A stretch of 64,000 bases of DNA from Bryobacter aggregatus MPL3 (GTDB lineage: Bacteria > Acidobacteriota > Terriglobia > Bryobacterales > Bryobacteraceae), in assembly GCF_000702445.1 (NCBI RefSeq), contig NZ_JNIF01000003.1:496001-560000 (forward strand). Reading direction: 5' to 3'. Shown in pieces: positions 17,757-26,071 of the stretch. Under the pieces are notes generated by a model, which was given only the letters and a program-made list of their open reading frames with translations, was not told where the DNA came from and made no database searches. The position numbers and the translations under genes are program-made. Each line of letters starts with the position of its first letter. The first letter of the stretch is position 1.

Positions 17757-18637
17757 GCAACCTGCCTCGCCGAAGGCCGCTGTCCGATTTCGACAACAAT
17801 CTCCAACTCCTGGCCAGCCCGGTAGACACGTAATGGAACCTGCTTGCCCACATGCGGCGGCTCGAGAAATTCCTGAATCGCCGCAAAATCGATCGCATGT
17901 TGCCCGCCAATCGCCACAATCACATCACCCACCATCAGGTGCGCGAGGGCGGAGGGCGAATTGGGCTCGACATTCAACACAATCATCCCGGCAGGCTGCG
18001 GCACCGGTTGGAGGCCCACTCCCAGATAGCCACGGGAAACACCACCAAACTGGTCGAGGGTCGTTACAAAATCATTCAGGTTCGATGCCGGAATCACCAC
18101 GTTGACGCCGCGCACCAATCCGCCACTCATCAACCCCAGAATCGAGCCATCCGCACGCAACGCAACCCCTCCCGAAACACCTGGCGCTACTGGGATGTCC
18201 ACTTGAATGAAGTGATCCATTTTCCCACCCTTCCAGGTACGCCATGCTCCCGACAGAGAGCTCAGGATACCCATCGACGCGTGAGGGCCTGTGTCGGGAG
18301 CCCTGGACACGCCAATCACCAGTTCACCCAGTGTGGCTCCACCCGCCAATGGGAGCGGCGGGAGATCCATATAGGGAATCTCCAACCCGAAGAGCGCCAA
18401 ATCACTTCCGGGGTCACGGCCGAGGAGGGATGCGGCCGTGACCTCGCCGGAAGGGAGGAGGATTTCAGCCTCCCCATCTAATTCGACGCCGTGATCGACG
18501 GTTACGATTCGGTGATTATCAATCAGCAGTCCGCTCTGGAAACCTTTTCGGCGGGATGAGACGGCGGCCACCCGGGGGGCGGCGGTGTTTACGATCTCAG
18601 CAATGGTCTGACTCAGTTCGATCAACGGATTCTGCAT
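17753..18637 (-). CDS. HtrA-like trypsin-fold protein with PDZ domain and altered Ser motif
   Basis: This 294-residue protein is first in the operon. A trypsin-like domain shows His in VTVDHGVEL (H49), Asp in PGSDLALF (D79) and Ser in APGVSGGVAL (S155), so triad residues remain. The usual Asn of GNSGG is Val and the region around His is atypical. A PDZ domain follows at ~200-285 (IVLNVEPNSPSALAHLMVGDVIVAIGG). No signal peptide is seen. The ATG is preceded by GAGAG at suitable spacing. The pair may form a mixed HtrA oligomer in which this member is regulatory or of reduced activity; this is inference. Confidence 0.85.
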   Translation of the reverse strand: MQNPLIELSQTIAEIVNTAAPRVAAVSSRRKGFQSGLLIDNHRIVTVDHGVELDGEAEILLPSGEVTAASLLGRDPGSDLALFGLEIPYMDLPPLPLAGGATLGELVIGVSRAPDTGPHASMGILSSLSGAWRTWKGGKMDHFIQVDIPVAPGVSGGVALRADGSILGLMSGGLVRGVNVVIPASNLNDFVTTLDQFGGVSRGYLGVGLQPVPQPAGMIVLNVEPNSPSALAHLMVGDVIVAIGGQHAIDFAAIQEFLEPPHVGKQVPLRVYRAGQELEIVVEIGQRPSARQVA

Positions 18638-18776
18638 TTTACTCTCTGTCAGGCTGGTGGCCTAGGATTTTAGGATGCGCTTCTTGGCCGCAAATTACCT
18701 CGGACAATGGACTAGTCTGCGACTGGCAATTTGGCTAGGTGTTCCCAAACCTCGCTTACAATGAAGAAGAACAACC

Positions 18777-19196
18777 ATGGCCACTGAAGCAAAAGTTGAA
18801 GTTCCTACGGCGGCTCCCACGCAAAGCTGGGTGCTCCCGGTGCTGCTCACCTGGATCGCGCCCGGATCTGGCTATTTCTTCTTGAAAAGCCCGGTACGCG
18901 GGGCTCTCATGGGTGGCGCTTCTCTTCTGATGTTCCTGCTCGGGCTGTTGATGCGGGGCGCTTTCTTTGAGGCGCAAACCGGCGACTTGCTGACGACGGT
19001 CATCTATTGCGGTGGCTTCGTTTGCAATCTGGCCACCGGCGGCTTGTACTTTCTCGCCAAAGCCTTTAATTACAACGCTCCCGATGTCGCCGGACATGTC
19101 GTCGACTACGGCACCAAGTTCCTGGTCGGCGCGGGCCTGATCAATGTTCTTGCCATGGTGGACGTATTCGAAATTGCTACCGGACGGAAGCGTTAG
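18777..19196 (+). CDS. Small integral membrane protein (DUF6677-like)
   Basis: The 139-residue protein has about four hydrophobic segments. It starts with a soluble Ala/Pro-rich tail, then WVLPVLLTWIAPGSGYFFL, a motif seen in acidobacterial small membrane proteins that I recall as DUF6677 (not checked). Function unknown. The ATG has a purine-rich leader (GAAGAAGAAC). A second small membrane protein follows after 11 bases, so the two likely form a transcription unit divergent from the HtrA-like operon. Confidence 0.7.
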   Translation: MATEAKVEVPTAAPTQSWVLPVLLTWIAPGSGYFFLKSPVRGALMGGASLLMFLLGLLMRGAFFEAQTGDLLTTVIYCGGFVCNLATGGLYFLAKAFNYNAPDVAGHVVDYGTKFLVGAGLINVLAMVDVFEIATGRKR

Positions 19197-19207
19197 GAGA
19201 TCCCACG

Positions 19208-19393
19208 ATGCCCAAAATGGCCTTATCCCACTTTGAGATGGCGATTCTGTTCTCGCTACTCACCAGCGTCGCGCTCGGCATCACCGGCAAAACCGGCAAG
19301 CAGGACCAGATCCGCTACGCCGCCTATTGCTTTGGTTCCTTTGTCCTCGCACTCTTCGGCATTGGCTGGCTGATGTACTTCGGCCACCGCTAA
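19208..19393 (+). CDS. Small two-helix membrane protein
   Basis: The 61-residue protein contains two predicted membrane helices (residues ~10-26 and ~38-58) joined by a basic loop (GKTGKQDQIR). GGAG in AGGAGATCCCACG precedes the ATG at good spacing. It probably acts with its upstream neighbour. Its stop shares CTAA with the convergent repeat-protein gene. No function is known to me. Confidence 0.6.
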   Translation: MPKMALSHFEMAILFSLLTSVALGITGKTGKQDQIRYAAYCFGSFVLALFGIGWLMYFGHR

Positions 19394-20238
19394 GGCTTGG
19401 CGGGCGGCAGGATTTTTTCCGAGATCTTCTGATACGCGCCCATCTTGTCGTCACTCAGATTCGGACGGCGGATACTCAAGCTCTCAACCGCCCCACCATT
19501 CGCCGTCGGCTTGAGAGTCACCAATTGTTGCTCACGCACATGCATCTGGCCGTCCGCTGGACGCCCCGGAGCAGCCACCCCATAGATCGTAATTTCGCTG
19601 GTGGTGGATCCATCAGGATTCGGGAACGAAACAGTCACCCGCTGCCCGCTCAATTCCATCGAGCCAGTGGCCGCGTTCCGGTACTCCTGCGTCACTTCCT
19701 TCGTTGCTTTTCCGTCCGGAACTTGTTCCTTCCGCTCTCGAATCGCCTCAACAAAATTCCCGTTCACGTCCGGCAAATACACCGAGCGATTCGTCGTCTG
19801 CCGCCCATCGGCACTCATCGTCTGCGATGCGCTTTTCTCTACCGCTTCAAAGCCACCGTTCAGATTCGGCTTCTCCAAGGTCGTCGTGGTTGTAGTCAGT
19901 TCGCCCTGCTGCCGCGTTGAGACCAGATTCCGTTCCGCTGGAGCGAGCCGGCCATTCAAATCGCTCCGAAAGGTAGTGGTTTCAACCACATTGGCCCCAT
20001 CCGCCCCCTTACGCTCGACAATCCGCAACTTCTCGAGAGGAAGAGGGTTCCCCGCCGCATCGCGCCGCTCGACCGTTTCTTCCACCACGCGGCCATTCGG
20101 CCCGTCTTCCACCACTTTCCGTTTGCGGGTCTCCTGGATTGCGGGCAGTACGGTGGGCTTTCCATCCGAATCGTAGGTATAGGTCTGACCGAAAACGGCG
20201 CAGGCAAGCAGAAGAACCGTAGCGAACCGCATATGCAT
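19390..20238 (-). CDS. Secreted protein of tandem ~32-residue repeats, function unknown
   Basis: An N-terminal signal peptide (MRFATVLLLACAVFG) leads to a ~250-residue region rich in Thr, Glu, Arg and Asn, predicted all-beta. Six or more units of 31-34 residues begin near residues 49, 81, 112, 145, 176 and 210. Each follows the scheme G-x-x-T/V-x-E-x-T, then an aromatic or charged strand, D/N-x-NG, then E-R and a final D/G. Example cores are RSDLNGRLAPAER, KPNLNGGFEAVEK and LPDVNGNFVEAIRER. No cysteine pair or catalytic motif is seen. The layout suggests a beta-repeat surface or periplasmic protein. Two in-frame ATGs (20238 and 20232) precede the signal peptide. Confidence 0.72.
   Translation of the reverse strand: MHMRFATVLLLACAVFGQTYTYDSDGKPTVLPAIQETRKRKVVEDGPNGRVVEETVERRDAAGNPLPLEKLRIVERKGADGANVVETTTFRSDLNGRLAPAERNLVSTRQQGELTTTTTTLEKPNLNGGFEAVEKSASQTMSADGRQTTNRSVYLPDVNGNFVEAIRERKEQVPDGKATKEVTQEYRNAATGSMELSGQRVTVSFPNPDGSTTSEITIYGVAAPGRPADGQMHVREQQLVTLKPTANGGAVESLSIRRPNLSDDKMGAYQKISEKILPPAKP
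19495..20094 (-). repeat. Degenerate tandem repeat region encoding ~32-residue units
   Basis: The units described in the secreted protein are spaced 32, 31, 33, 31, 34 and then ~39 residues. They are conserved at protein level (NG turn, flanking strands) but diverged in DNA, so they are old duplications. Confidence 0.6.
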
Positions 20239-20304
20239 TTACGCTAAATCTATCGGCAGAGCTGCGCAATCGGTGCAGTCTCTATAATGGGATCTGGGCC
20301 TAGT

Positions 20305-21633
20305 ATGAAAAAGTTCTACATCGAAACCTTCGGTTGCCAGATGAATGTGCACGATTCCGAGAAAGTGATCAGCACGCTGGTAAACAAGGGCTATTCGCAA
20401 GTGGAACTCCCTGACGATGCCGACCTGGTGCTCTATAACACCTGCAGCATCCGCGACAAAGCAGAGGCGAAAGTCTTCCAGCGCCTCAACGAGTTTAAAA
20501 AGCGCAGCAAGGATAAGGTGGTGGGCGTCATCGGCTGCGTCGCCCAGCAGGAAGGCGAGAAGATCTTCGACCGGGCCCCCCATGTCGGGCTGGTTGCAGG
20601 CTCGGCAAGTTACAACCAACTGCCGCAGATGCTGGTGCAGATTGAAGCGGGCGCCCGCCGGGTCACCGGTTTGAGTCTTGATACTGAGGACACCTTCGAA
20701 GTCCCGTTCACCAAGCGGGACAACCCGCACAAGGCGTTTCTCACTATCATTGAGGGCTGCGATAAGAGCTGCGCCTATTGCGTGGTTCCGATGACACGAG
20801 GTCCCGAGCGCAGCCGGGCCAGTGCCGGCATTCTCGAAGAAGCGCGCCAGCTGGCCGCGAACGGTTACACCGAGATCACGCTGCTGGGCCAGAACGTCAA
20901 CAGCTACCGCGACCCCTCGGACGCCGGCCTTGATTTCGCGATGTTGCTGCGCCGTATAGGCGAGGTGCAGGGACTCAAGCGTATTCGCTTCACCACTTCG
21001 CACCCGCGCGATTTTGTCCGCGACATTGTCCATGCGATCGACGAGAATCCGGTCCTCTGCAATCACATCCACCTGCCGGTCCAGAGCGGCTCAACTGAGA
21101 TCCTTGACCGCATGCGCCGTCTCTATACCCGCGATGAGTACCTGCGCCAGATCGACTGGATGAAGGCTGCCAAGCGCGACATCGCCATCACCTCCGACAT
21201 CATCGTCGGCTTCCCTGGCGAGACCGAGGCCGATTTCGAAAAAACTCTGGGACTGCTCGACACGGTGCAGTATGACGCCGTTTTCAGCTTCAAGTATTCC
21301 CAACGTCCCAATACGCCAGCGCTCCAGTACACCGAGCACATGAGCGAAGAGGAGAAGAGCCGCCGCCTGACTATGGTGCAGGAGCGGCAGCGCCAGATCC
21401 AATTGCCCCGCAACATCAATTACATCGGCAGTGTTGAAGAAGTGCTCGTCGAAGGCTATAACCGCGCCACGCAGCAATGGATCGGTAAGACTTCGCAATT
21501 CAAGACGTTGAACTTCAGCCATCCCGTGGTGCCCGCGCCTGCGGAAGGCCATACCCTCGAAGGAAGCTATCTCGACGTACGCGTGCTCCGCGCCGGCCCG
21601 AATTCGCTGGCCGGAGAAGCAGTCCTATCCTAA
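20305..21633 (+). CDS. miaB: tRNA-2-methylthio-N6-dimethylallyladenosine synthase
   Basis: The protein (~442 residues) is a radical-SAM methylthiotransferase that adds the methylthio group to i6A37 of tRNA. The N-terminal UPF0004 domain has three cluster cysteines (TFGCQMN, NTCSIRDKA, GCVAQQ), the radical SAM motif is GCDKSCAYCVVP, and a C-terminal TRAM domain ends the protein. The usual start of the family, KKFYIETFGCQMN, begins at the ATG at 20305; an in-frame ATG at 20287 lies inside a TATAAT box and would add six unlikely residues. It stands alone, divergent from the repeat protein. Confidence 0.95.
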   Translation: MKKFYIETFGCQMNVHDSEKVISTLVNKGYSQVELPDDADLVLYNTCSIRDKAEAKVFQRLNEFKKRSKDKVVGVIGCVAQQEGEKIFDRAPHVGLVAGSASYNQLPQMLVQIEAGARRVTGLSLDTEDTFEVPFTKRDNPHKAFLTIIEGCDKSCAYCVVPMTRGPERSRASAGILEEARQLAANGYTEITLLGQNVNSYRDPSDAGLDFAMLLRRIGEVQGLKRIRFTTSHPRDFVRDIVHAIDENPVLCNHIHLPVQSGSTEILDRMRRLYTRDEYLRQIDWMKAAKRDIAITSDIIVGFPGETEADFEKTLGLLDTVQYDAVFSFKYSQRPNTPALQYTEHMSEEEKSRRLTMVQERQRQIQLPRNINYIGSVEEVLVEGYNRATQQWIGKTSQFKTLNFSHPVVPAPAEGHTLEGSYLDVRVLRAGPNSLAGEAVLS

Positions 21634-21707
21634 GTCCTCTACTTTCGGGCAGCTTACGCCACGCGGCAGGTCTGCTGTAATGAAATAGGAAGGGGCGCGC
21701 AAAAAAG

Positions 21708-22190
21708 ATGGAAGTTGAAATGAAGATCCGCACGCTGATGATGGATCCCGTAACGCAAATGCCAATTGTTGTCTTGCGCGATCTTTCCGGCAATACGATT
21801 CTTCCCATTTGGGTTGGAGTCTACGAAGCAAACGCAATCGCACTCGAAATCGAGAAGATCAATACGCCGCGTCCCATGACGCATGACTTGATTCGTACCC
21901 TCTTACAGGGCATGGATACGAAGGTGAATCGTATTGTCGTCAGCGATCTCAAGGACGACACGTTCTTCGCTGTCATCTGGCTCGAAAAAGACGGCCAGCT
22001 CATCAGCATCGATTCGCGTCCCAGCGACGCACTCGCCATCGCCCTGCGTACCGATTCGCCGATCTACGTCGATGAAAATGTTCTCAAGAACTCGCGCATG
22101 TCTTCTTCGCAAGAGAAAGGCCAAGGCGAAGAACTGCGCCGCTGGCTCGAGAATCTGAACGAGGAAGACTTCGGCCGCTACAAGATGTAG
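21708..22190 (+). CDS. Bifunctional nuclease (BFN/DUF151) family protein
   Basis: The 160-residue protein matches the BFN domain: LPIWVGVYEANAIALEIE (~30-47), PRPMTHDLIRTLL and ISIDSRPSDALAIALRTDSPI are the family's best-conserved stretches. Plant and archaeal or bacterial members have been reported with DNase/RNase activity, but the physiological role is unclear. AGGAAGG lies upstream; a second ATG at 21720 is a possible start. A small conserved-looking gene follows 2 bases after the stop and is likely co-translated. Confidence 0.9.
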   Translation: MEVEMKIRTLMMDPVTQMPIVVLRDLSGNTILPIWVGVYEANAIALEIEKINTPRPMTHDLIRTLLQGMDTKVNRIVVSDLKDDTFFAVIWLEKDGQLISIDSRPSDALAIALRTDSPIYVDENVLKNSRMSSSQEKGQGEELRRWLENLNEEDFGRYKM

Positions 22191-22192
22191 CC

Positions 22193-22492
22193 ATGGAGCA
22201 AATCCTCCAACGTCTGGCTTCGGCCAACATCCAGCTGCTCCCCACCGTCGAATTGACGCAGCATTTTGTCTTTGAGCGCGATGGCTTCATCGCCCTTGTC
22301 GAGCGCCGGGAAACAGGGTTCGGCAACATCGGAGCGCCAGGGATTCTGAGCGAAAAAGGCATGGCGCAACTGGTCTGGCGCGGCGAAACCGCCTTCTTCA
22401 TCGCGCGGGGCTTCGAGCGTCCGGCCGCCCCCGAAGAAGTTGAAAAACTCCGCTCCTTTGCTGCCGATCTCAAGAATTCTTTAACTGCATAG
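22193..22492 (+). CDS. Conserved-looking hypothetical protein
   Basis: The 99-residue protein starts two bases after the BFN gene. It has an alpha-beta composition with the segments LPTVELTQHFVFERDGFIALVERR and RGETAFFIARGFERPA and ends in a charged helix. No cysteine, signal peptide or membrane segment. I do not recognise the family. Close coupling suggests a functional link to the BFN protein. Confidence 0.65.
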   Translation: MEQILQRLASANIQLLPTVELTQHFVFERDGFIALVERRETGFGNIGAPGILSEKGMAQLVWRGETAFFIARGFERPAAPEEVEKLRSFAADLKNSLTA

Positions 22493-22528
22493 TGCACAGC
22501 GGCCCCCAATCGATATAGACTCTCCGCT

Positions 22529-23659
22529 ATGAAGAGAAGAGAGTTTCTCGTCGCTGGCTCTGCCGGTCTCACCGCTGGTGCTAACGCCACTCCTGCTGCA
22601 GTTGCTCCAGATTGGAAGCCAACCGTTCCGCCAGTTGCCGCCCCGATCGGGAAGAAGGGCAAGGGCCGCCCCAAGCTCGGCACCCAGAATTCCTCCGATG
22701 AAGCCTATCTCAAGATTCTCAGCGGCCTCGGAGTCTCTAACATCTGCGCCACTCTCCCTTCGCGAAGCTACGATGCGAACTGGAGCGTGGAAAGTTTGAC
22801 TAAACTCCGGGAGCGCGTCGAAGCCAATGGCATTTCGCTCGATATGATCCCGCTCCCGTTGAGCTCCGCCTACATCACCAAGCACGAATACCCCGACATC
22901 ATGAAGGGTGAGAGCCCGCAGCGCGATAAGTCGATCGAAGACATCTGTAAGATGATTCGCAACTGCGCGAAGGCTGGAATCCCAGCCATGAAGTACAACA
23001 TGAGCATCCTCGGTGTCGTGCGGACAGCACCGTCCAAAGGCCGTGGTGGTTCCCAACTCAGTACCTTTAAGTATGCCGGCGCCAAGCAGGAGCCAGCGCT
23101 CACCGAGGCGGGTCCTGTACCAGCCGACGTGTACTGGGAACGCATCACCTATTTCCTCGAGCGAGTCGTCCCCGTGGCCACCGAAGAGAAGGTCAGAATC
23201 TGCTGCCATCCCCATGACCCGGGAATGCCCAAGGGCAAGGGCTGGCGCGGCGTGGAGACCGTTCTTGGCAGTGTGGACGGGCTCAAGAAGTTCGTCAGCA
23301 TCAAGGAAAGCCCTTATCATGGACTAAATTTTTGCCAGGGTACGATCAGCGAAATGCTCGTAAATCCGGCTAAGGAAATCATGGATGTCATCCGCTACTT
23401 TGGCACGCGGAACAAGATCTTCAATGTTCACTTCCGCAACATCCGCGGCGGCTTTCTCGACTTCCAGGAGACCTGCCCTGATGACGGCGATGTCAATATG
23501 ATTCAGGCGGCTCGCGTGTATAAAGAGGTTGGCTACAGCGGAATGTTGATGCCCGATCATGTCCCCCACATTGAGGGGGATACCCGGGGATTCCAGGCCT
23601 TTGCGTTTGCCTACGGCTACATCCGCGCGATTCTCCAGCAGCTTGAGAACGAAGCTTAA
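22529..23659 (+). CDS. Tat-exported mannonate dehydratase (UxuA)-like protein
   Basis: The N-terminus [17 protein letters not shown] is a twin-arginine signal, followed by a TIM-barrel with UxuA hallmarks: metal-binding [12 protein letters not shown] (family HPDDPP), [11 protein letters not shown] (family CFCTGSLG), and [12 protein letters not shown]. UxuA dehydrates D-mannonate to 2-keto-3-deoxygluconate in the cytoplasm. Export of a UxuA-like protein is unusual and the second Asp of the HPDD motif is changed (HPHD), so the substrate is open. No uronate genes are adjacent. Length (376) is close to UxuA (~390). Confidence 0.75.
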   Translation: MKRREFLVAGSAGLTAGANATPAAVAPDWKPTVPPVAAPIGKKGKGRPKLGTQNSSDEAYLKILSGLGVSNICATLPSRSYDANWSVESLTKLRERVEANGISLDMIPLPLSSAYITKHEYPDIMKGESPQRDKSIEDICKMIRNCAKAGIPAMKYNMSILGVVRTAPSKGRGGSQLSTFKYAGAKQEPALTEAGPVPADVYWERITYFLERVVPVATEEKVRICCHPHDPGMPKGKGWRGVETVLGSVDGLKKFVSIKESPYHGLNFCQGTISEMLVNPAKEIMDVIRYFGTRNKIFNVHFRNIRGGFLDFQETCPDDGDVNMIQAARVYKEVGYSGMLMPDHVPHIEGDTRGFQAFAFAYGYIRAILQQLENEA

Positions 23660-23695
23660 TATTTTGTCCGTCGGGTTACCATGGAGGTAGTACCT

Positions 23696-24151
23696 ATGGC
23701 GCGACGCAATCCGATGAAAGTGACCTGTCCCGGATGTTCTAGTACGAATGTTCGCATGTCACGTTGGAGGAATAGGATTGAACAGGCATTAGATCTCTTT
23801 GGGATGCCCACGATGAGGTGTATTGATTGCCAGCACCGCTGGCGTCATAGCCTCTGGCATCTCAGAGAGTCGTTCTATGCCCGTTGCCCGCGCTGCTACC
23901 GGCTCCAGCTCAGTACCTGGGACGAGACTTACTACCACATCCCTTTGATCTGGCGAGTACTGACAGGCCTCGGCGCCAAAAAAGTGCGTTGCAAGGCCTG
24001 CCGCTTCAACTTTGTCAGCTTCCGCCTGATCAAGAACAAGGCAGAGTGGGCGGCCTCCATGACGCCAGCCACAACGAAATATACGGATGGCGCCGGGGTT
24101 CCAATCCCAGTCCTCAATCCCAATCTGAATGACACCGTCGATCACCCTTAG
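23696..24151 (+). CDS. Zinc-ribbon protein, function unknown
   Basis: The 151-residue basic protein carries three or four CxxC pairs: VTCPGCSS, RCIDCQHRW, ARCPRCYRLQ and VRCKACRFN, which should form two zinc ribbons. GGAGG at 23684-23688 sits 7 bases before the ATG at 23696, so I prefer this start over the ATG at 23681. A nucleic-acid or protein-binding role is plausible; no family is recognised. Its end overlaps the cytochrome c gene start by 23 bases. Confidence 0.7.
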   Translation: MARRNPMKVTCPGCSSTNVRMSRWRNRIEQALDLFGMPTMRCIDCQHRWRHSLWHLRESFYARCPRCYRLQLSTWDETYYHIPLIWRVLTGLGAKKVRCKACRFNFVSFRLIKNKAEWAASMTPATTKYTDGAGVPIPVLNPNLNDTVDHP

Positions 24152-25433
24152 TTTCTTTCTGGCCGCTCTGGCCTTGCAGGCTGCCGTCCCGCAGTACAGC
24201 ACCGACATTGCGCCTCTGTTGAATCAACATTGCGTCAGTTGCCATCGCCCTGGCGAAATCGGCCCGATGCCTCTGCGCAGCTATGCAGAAGTGCGTCCCT
24301 GGGCCAAGGCGTTGGCCGCCAGCGTCGCCCAGCGCAAGATGCCACCCTGGGATGCCGACCCGAAGGTCGGCAAGTTTCATAACGACCGCAGGCTCCCGCA
24401 AGCAGACATCGATCGTATCCTGGCCTGGGCAAAAAATGGAGCGCCCGAAGGCGACCCCAAACGAACGCCCCCCACGCCGACCTTCGCCGAAGGCTGGGTG
24501 ATTCCCCAACCCGACCTCGTCGTACGCCTTCCCGAAGAGCGGGTCATCTCCCCAACAGGGCCCGATGAGTACGTCAAAATTACGGTCGATCCGGGAATCA
24601 AGAGCGACCTCTGGGTTAAGGCCGTCGAACTCAGACCCGGGAATCGTCGCGTGGTTCATCACGCTCACGTCTTTCTCATCACGCCCAATCCTGCGCCCTC
24701 GACTGGTCCCCGGGCGCCCAGTCCCTTTGTCAAAGAGGATGGGCTGCAAGTGATCCGCCCCGGCGCACCCGTCATAGATGACGGCTGTTCCCATCCCGAT
24801 GGCGGATATATCATCGGCCGTCCTCACGGTGAAACCCGCACCCTGCTCGCATCCTTTGTGCCTGGCATGAGTCCGGATCAATGGCCGCTCCATGTCGCAA
24901 AGAAAATTCCTGCTGGCAGCAAGTTCCTCTTCGACATCCACTACTCGAAGGTCACCGGCAAAGAAGAGCGGGACCGCAGCATGGTGGGTCTCTCCTATGC
25001 CCCCGGCCCCCCCAAAGTGGAGATCGAGCGCTTTGAGGCATCGAACTTCTATTTTGAGATTCCGCCCGGAGCCGAGAATCATCGCGTGACGGCATGCGTC
25101 ACCGCCAGCAAAGACATTGAAGTCCTCTCGTTATTGGGTCATATGCATTACCGGGGGAAGGCCTTCCAGATCGATGCCCGTCTCCCCGATGGCAGCAGCC
25201 AGATGTTGCTCAACGTCCCGCATTACAACTTTGATTGGCAGGAGATGTACCGTCTTGAAGCGCCCATCCGTTTGCCGAAGGGCTCGGTCATCCGCATCGT
25301 GTCCTGGTTCGACAACTCCGCCAATAATCGAGCCAATCCCGATCCGGCAAAAACGGTTCGGTGGGGCGAACATACACGCACCGAAATGATGGACGGCTGG
25401 GTGGAATTCGTCGAAGCGGGCAAGCTCCCTTAG
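24129..25433 (+). CDS. Secreted cytochrome c / copper monooxygenase (PHM)-like fusion
   Basis: A signal peptide (TLSFFLAALALQAAVP) precedes a c-type heme motif CVSCH (35-39) and a small cytochrome-like region to ~120. A C-terminal region resembles the type II copper ascorbate-dependent monooxygenase fold: RVVHHAHVFLI (~174-184), GHMHYRGK (~338-345) and VPHYNFDWQEMY, giving His ligands for copper. Such fusions are frequent in Acidobacteriota and Planctomycetota; substrates are unknown. It probably acts in the periplasm with the heme feeding electrons to copper. Its stop shares TTAG with lolA. Confidence 0.8.
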   Translation: MTPSITLSFFLAALALQAAVPQYSTDIAPLLNQHCVSCHRPGEIGPMPLRSYAEVRPWAKALAASVAQRKMPPWDADPKVGKFHNDRRLPQADIDRILAWAKNGAPEGDPKRTPPTPTFAEGWVIPQPDLVVRLPEERVISPTGPDEYVKITVDPGIKSDLWVKAVELRPGNRRVVHHAHVFLITPNPAPSTGPRAPSPFVKEDGLQVIRPGAPVIDDGCSHPDGGYIIGRPHGETRTLLASFVPGMSPDQWPLHVAKKIPAGSKFLFDIHYSKVTGKEERDRSMVGLSYAPGPPKVEIERFEASNFYFEIPPGAENHRVTACVTASKDIEVLSLLGHMHYRGKAFQIDARLPDGSSQMLLNVPHYNFDWQEMYRLEAPIRLPKGSVIRIVSWFDNSANNRANPDPAKTVRWGEHTRTEMMDGWVEFVEAGKLP

Positions 25434-26071
25434 AGCTCGCCGCGCAACTTCACGACTTCAAATCCCTCCGGGGCCTCAAACTGAAACAGCTTTGAGGCGA
25501 GTGGCAGATTGCGCTGCTCATTCGCAAACGAATAGGTCATCGTCGAGCCGTCCTTGCCGGCAACCGTCACAACGCTCAAAAAGCCATCGGCGCCGGCCAC
25601 AAACTCGACAAACTCAAACATCGATTTCTGACTCTTGGGAATCGCCTTGATCTTCCATTGAGTGCCCACGGCACTGTACTCGAAGCGCTGGAAGTCTCTT
25701 GAGAAGTCCAGCTTGCCCAGAAGAAAGGCAAGCGGCGCCCGCAGATCTTCCGACTCTTTCATCGCACTCACTTCTACGCGCCGCGCCGCCGGGGTGACAT
25801 AGTGAATCTGCTTGCCATCCGTCAGAAAGAGTTTGCCTTTGGGCTGTGCATACTCCCAGCGCATCTGGCCCGGCTTGCGCAAATAGAGCACACCGCTCTC
25901 ACTGACCGTGCGCCCCTGGGCCACCGCCATAGTCTGCTGAAAGTCGGTCTTCAGTGTCTTCGTATTGTTGTATCGTTCTTCAATCCGCTTCAGAATCTCC
26001 GACAATTGCGGAGCAGGAGCTGCGCTTTGTGCGAGAAGCAGAACTACGGGGATAAGCGCTGGATTTGCCAT
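25430..26071 (-). CDS. lolA: LolA-like outer-membrane lipoprotein carrier
   Basis: The 213-residue protein has a signal peptide (MANPALIPVVLLLAQSA) and LolA features: SEILKRIEERYNNTKTLKTDFQQT, then LYLRKPGQMRWEY and FLTDGKQIHYVTP. LolA carries lipoproteins from LolCDE to the outer membrane, so the organism has a diderm envelope. The start lies inside the pdxH 3' end (28-base overlap), which suggests coupled translation. Confidence 0.87.
   Translation of the reverse strand: MANPALIPVVLLLAQSAAPAPQLSEILKRIEERYNNTKTLKTDFQQTMAVAQGRTVSESGVLYLRKPGQMRWEYAQPKGKLFLTDGKQIHYVTPAARRVEVSAMKESEDLRAPLAFLLGKLDFSRDFQRFEYSAVGTQWKIKAIPKSQKSMFEFVEFVAGADGFLSVVTVAGKDGSTMTYSFANEQRNLPLASKLFQFEAPEGFEVVKLRGEL

Noticed and set aside
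20283-20288. TATAAT overlapping an ATG before miaB as a promoter
   Set aside because: No -35-like sequence at 16-18 bases; kept only as weak support for the start at 20305.
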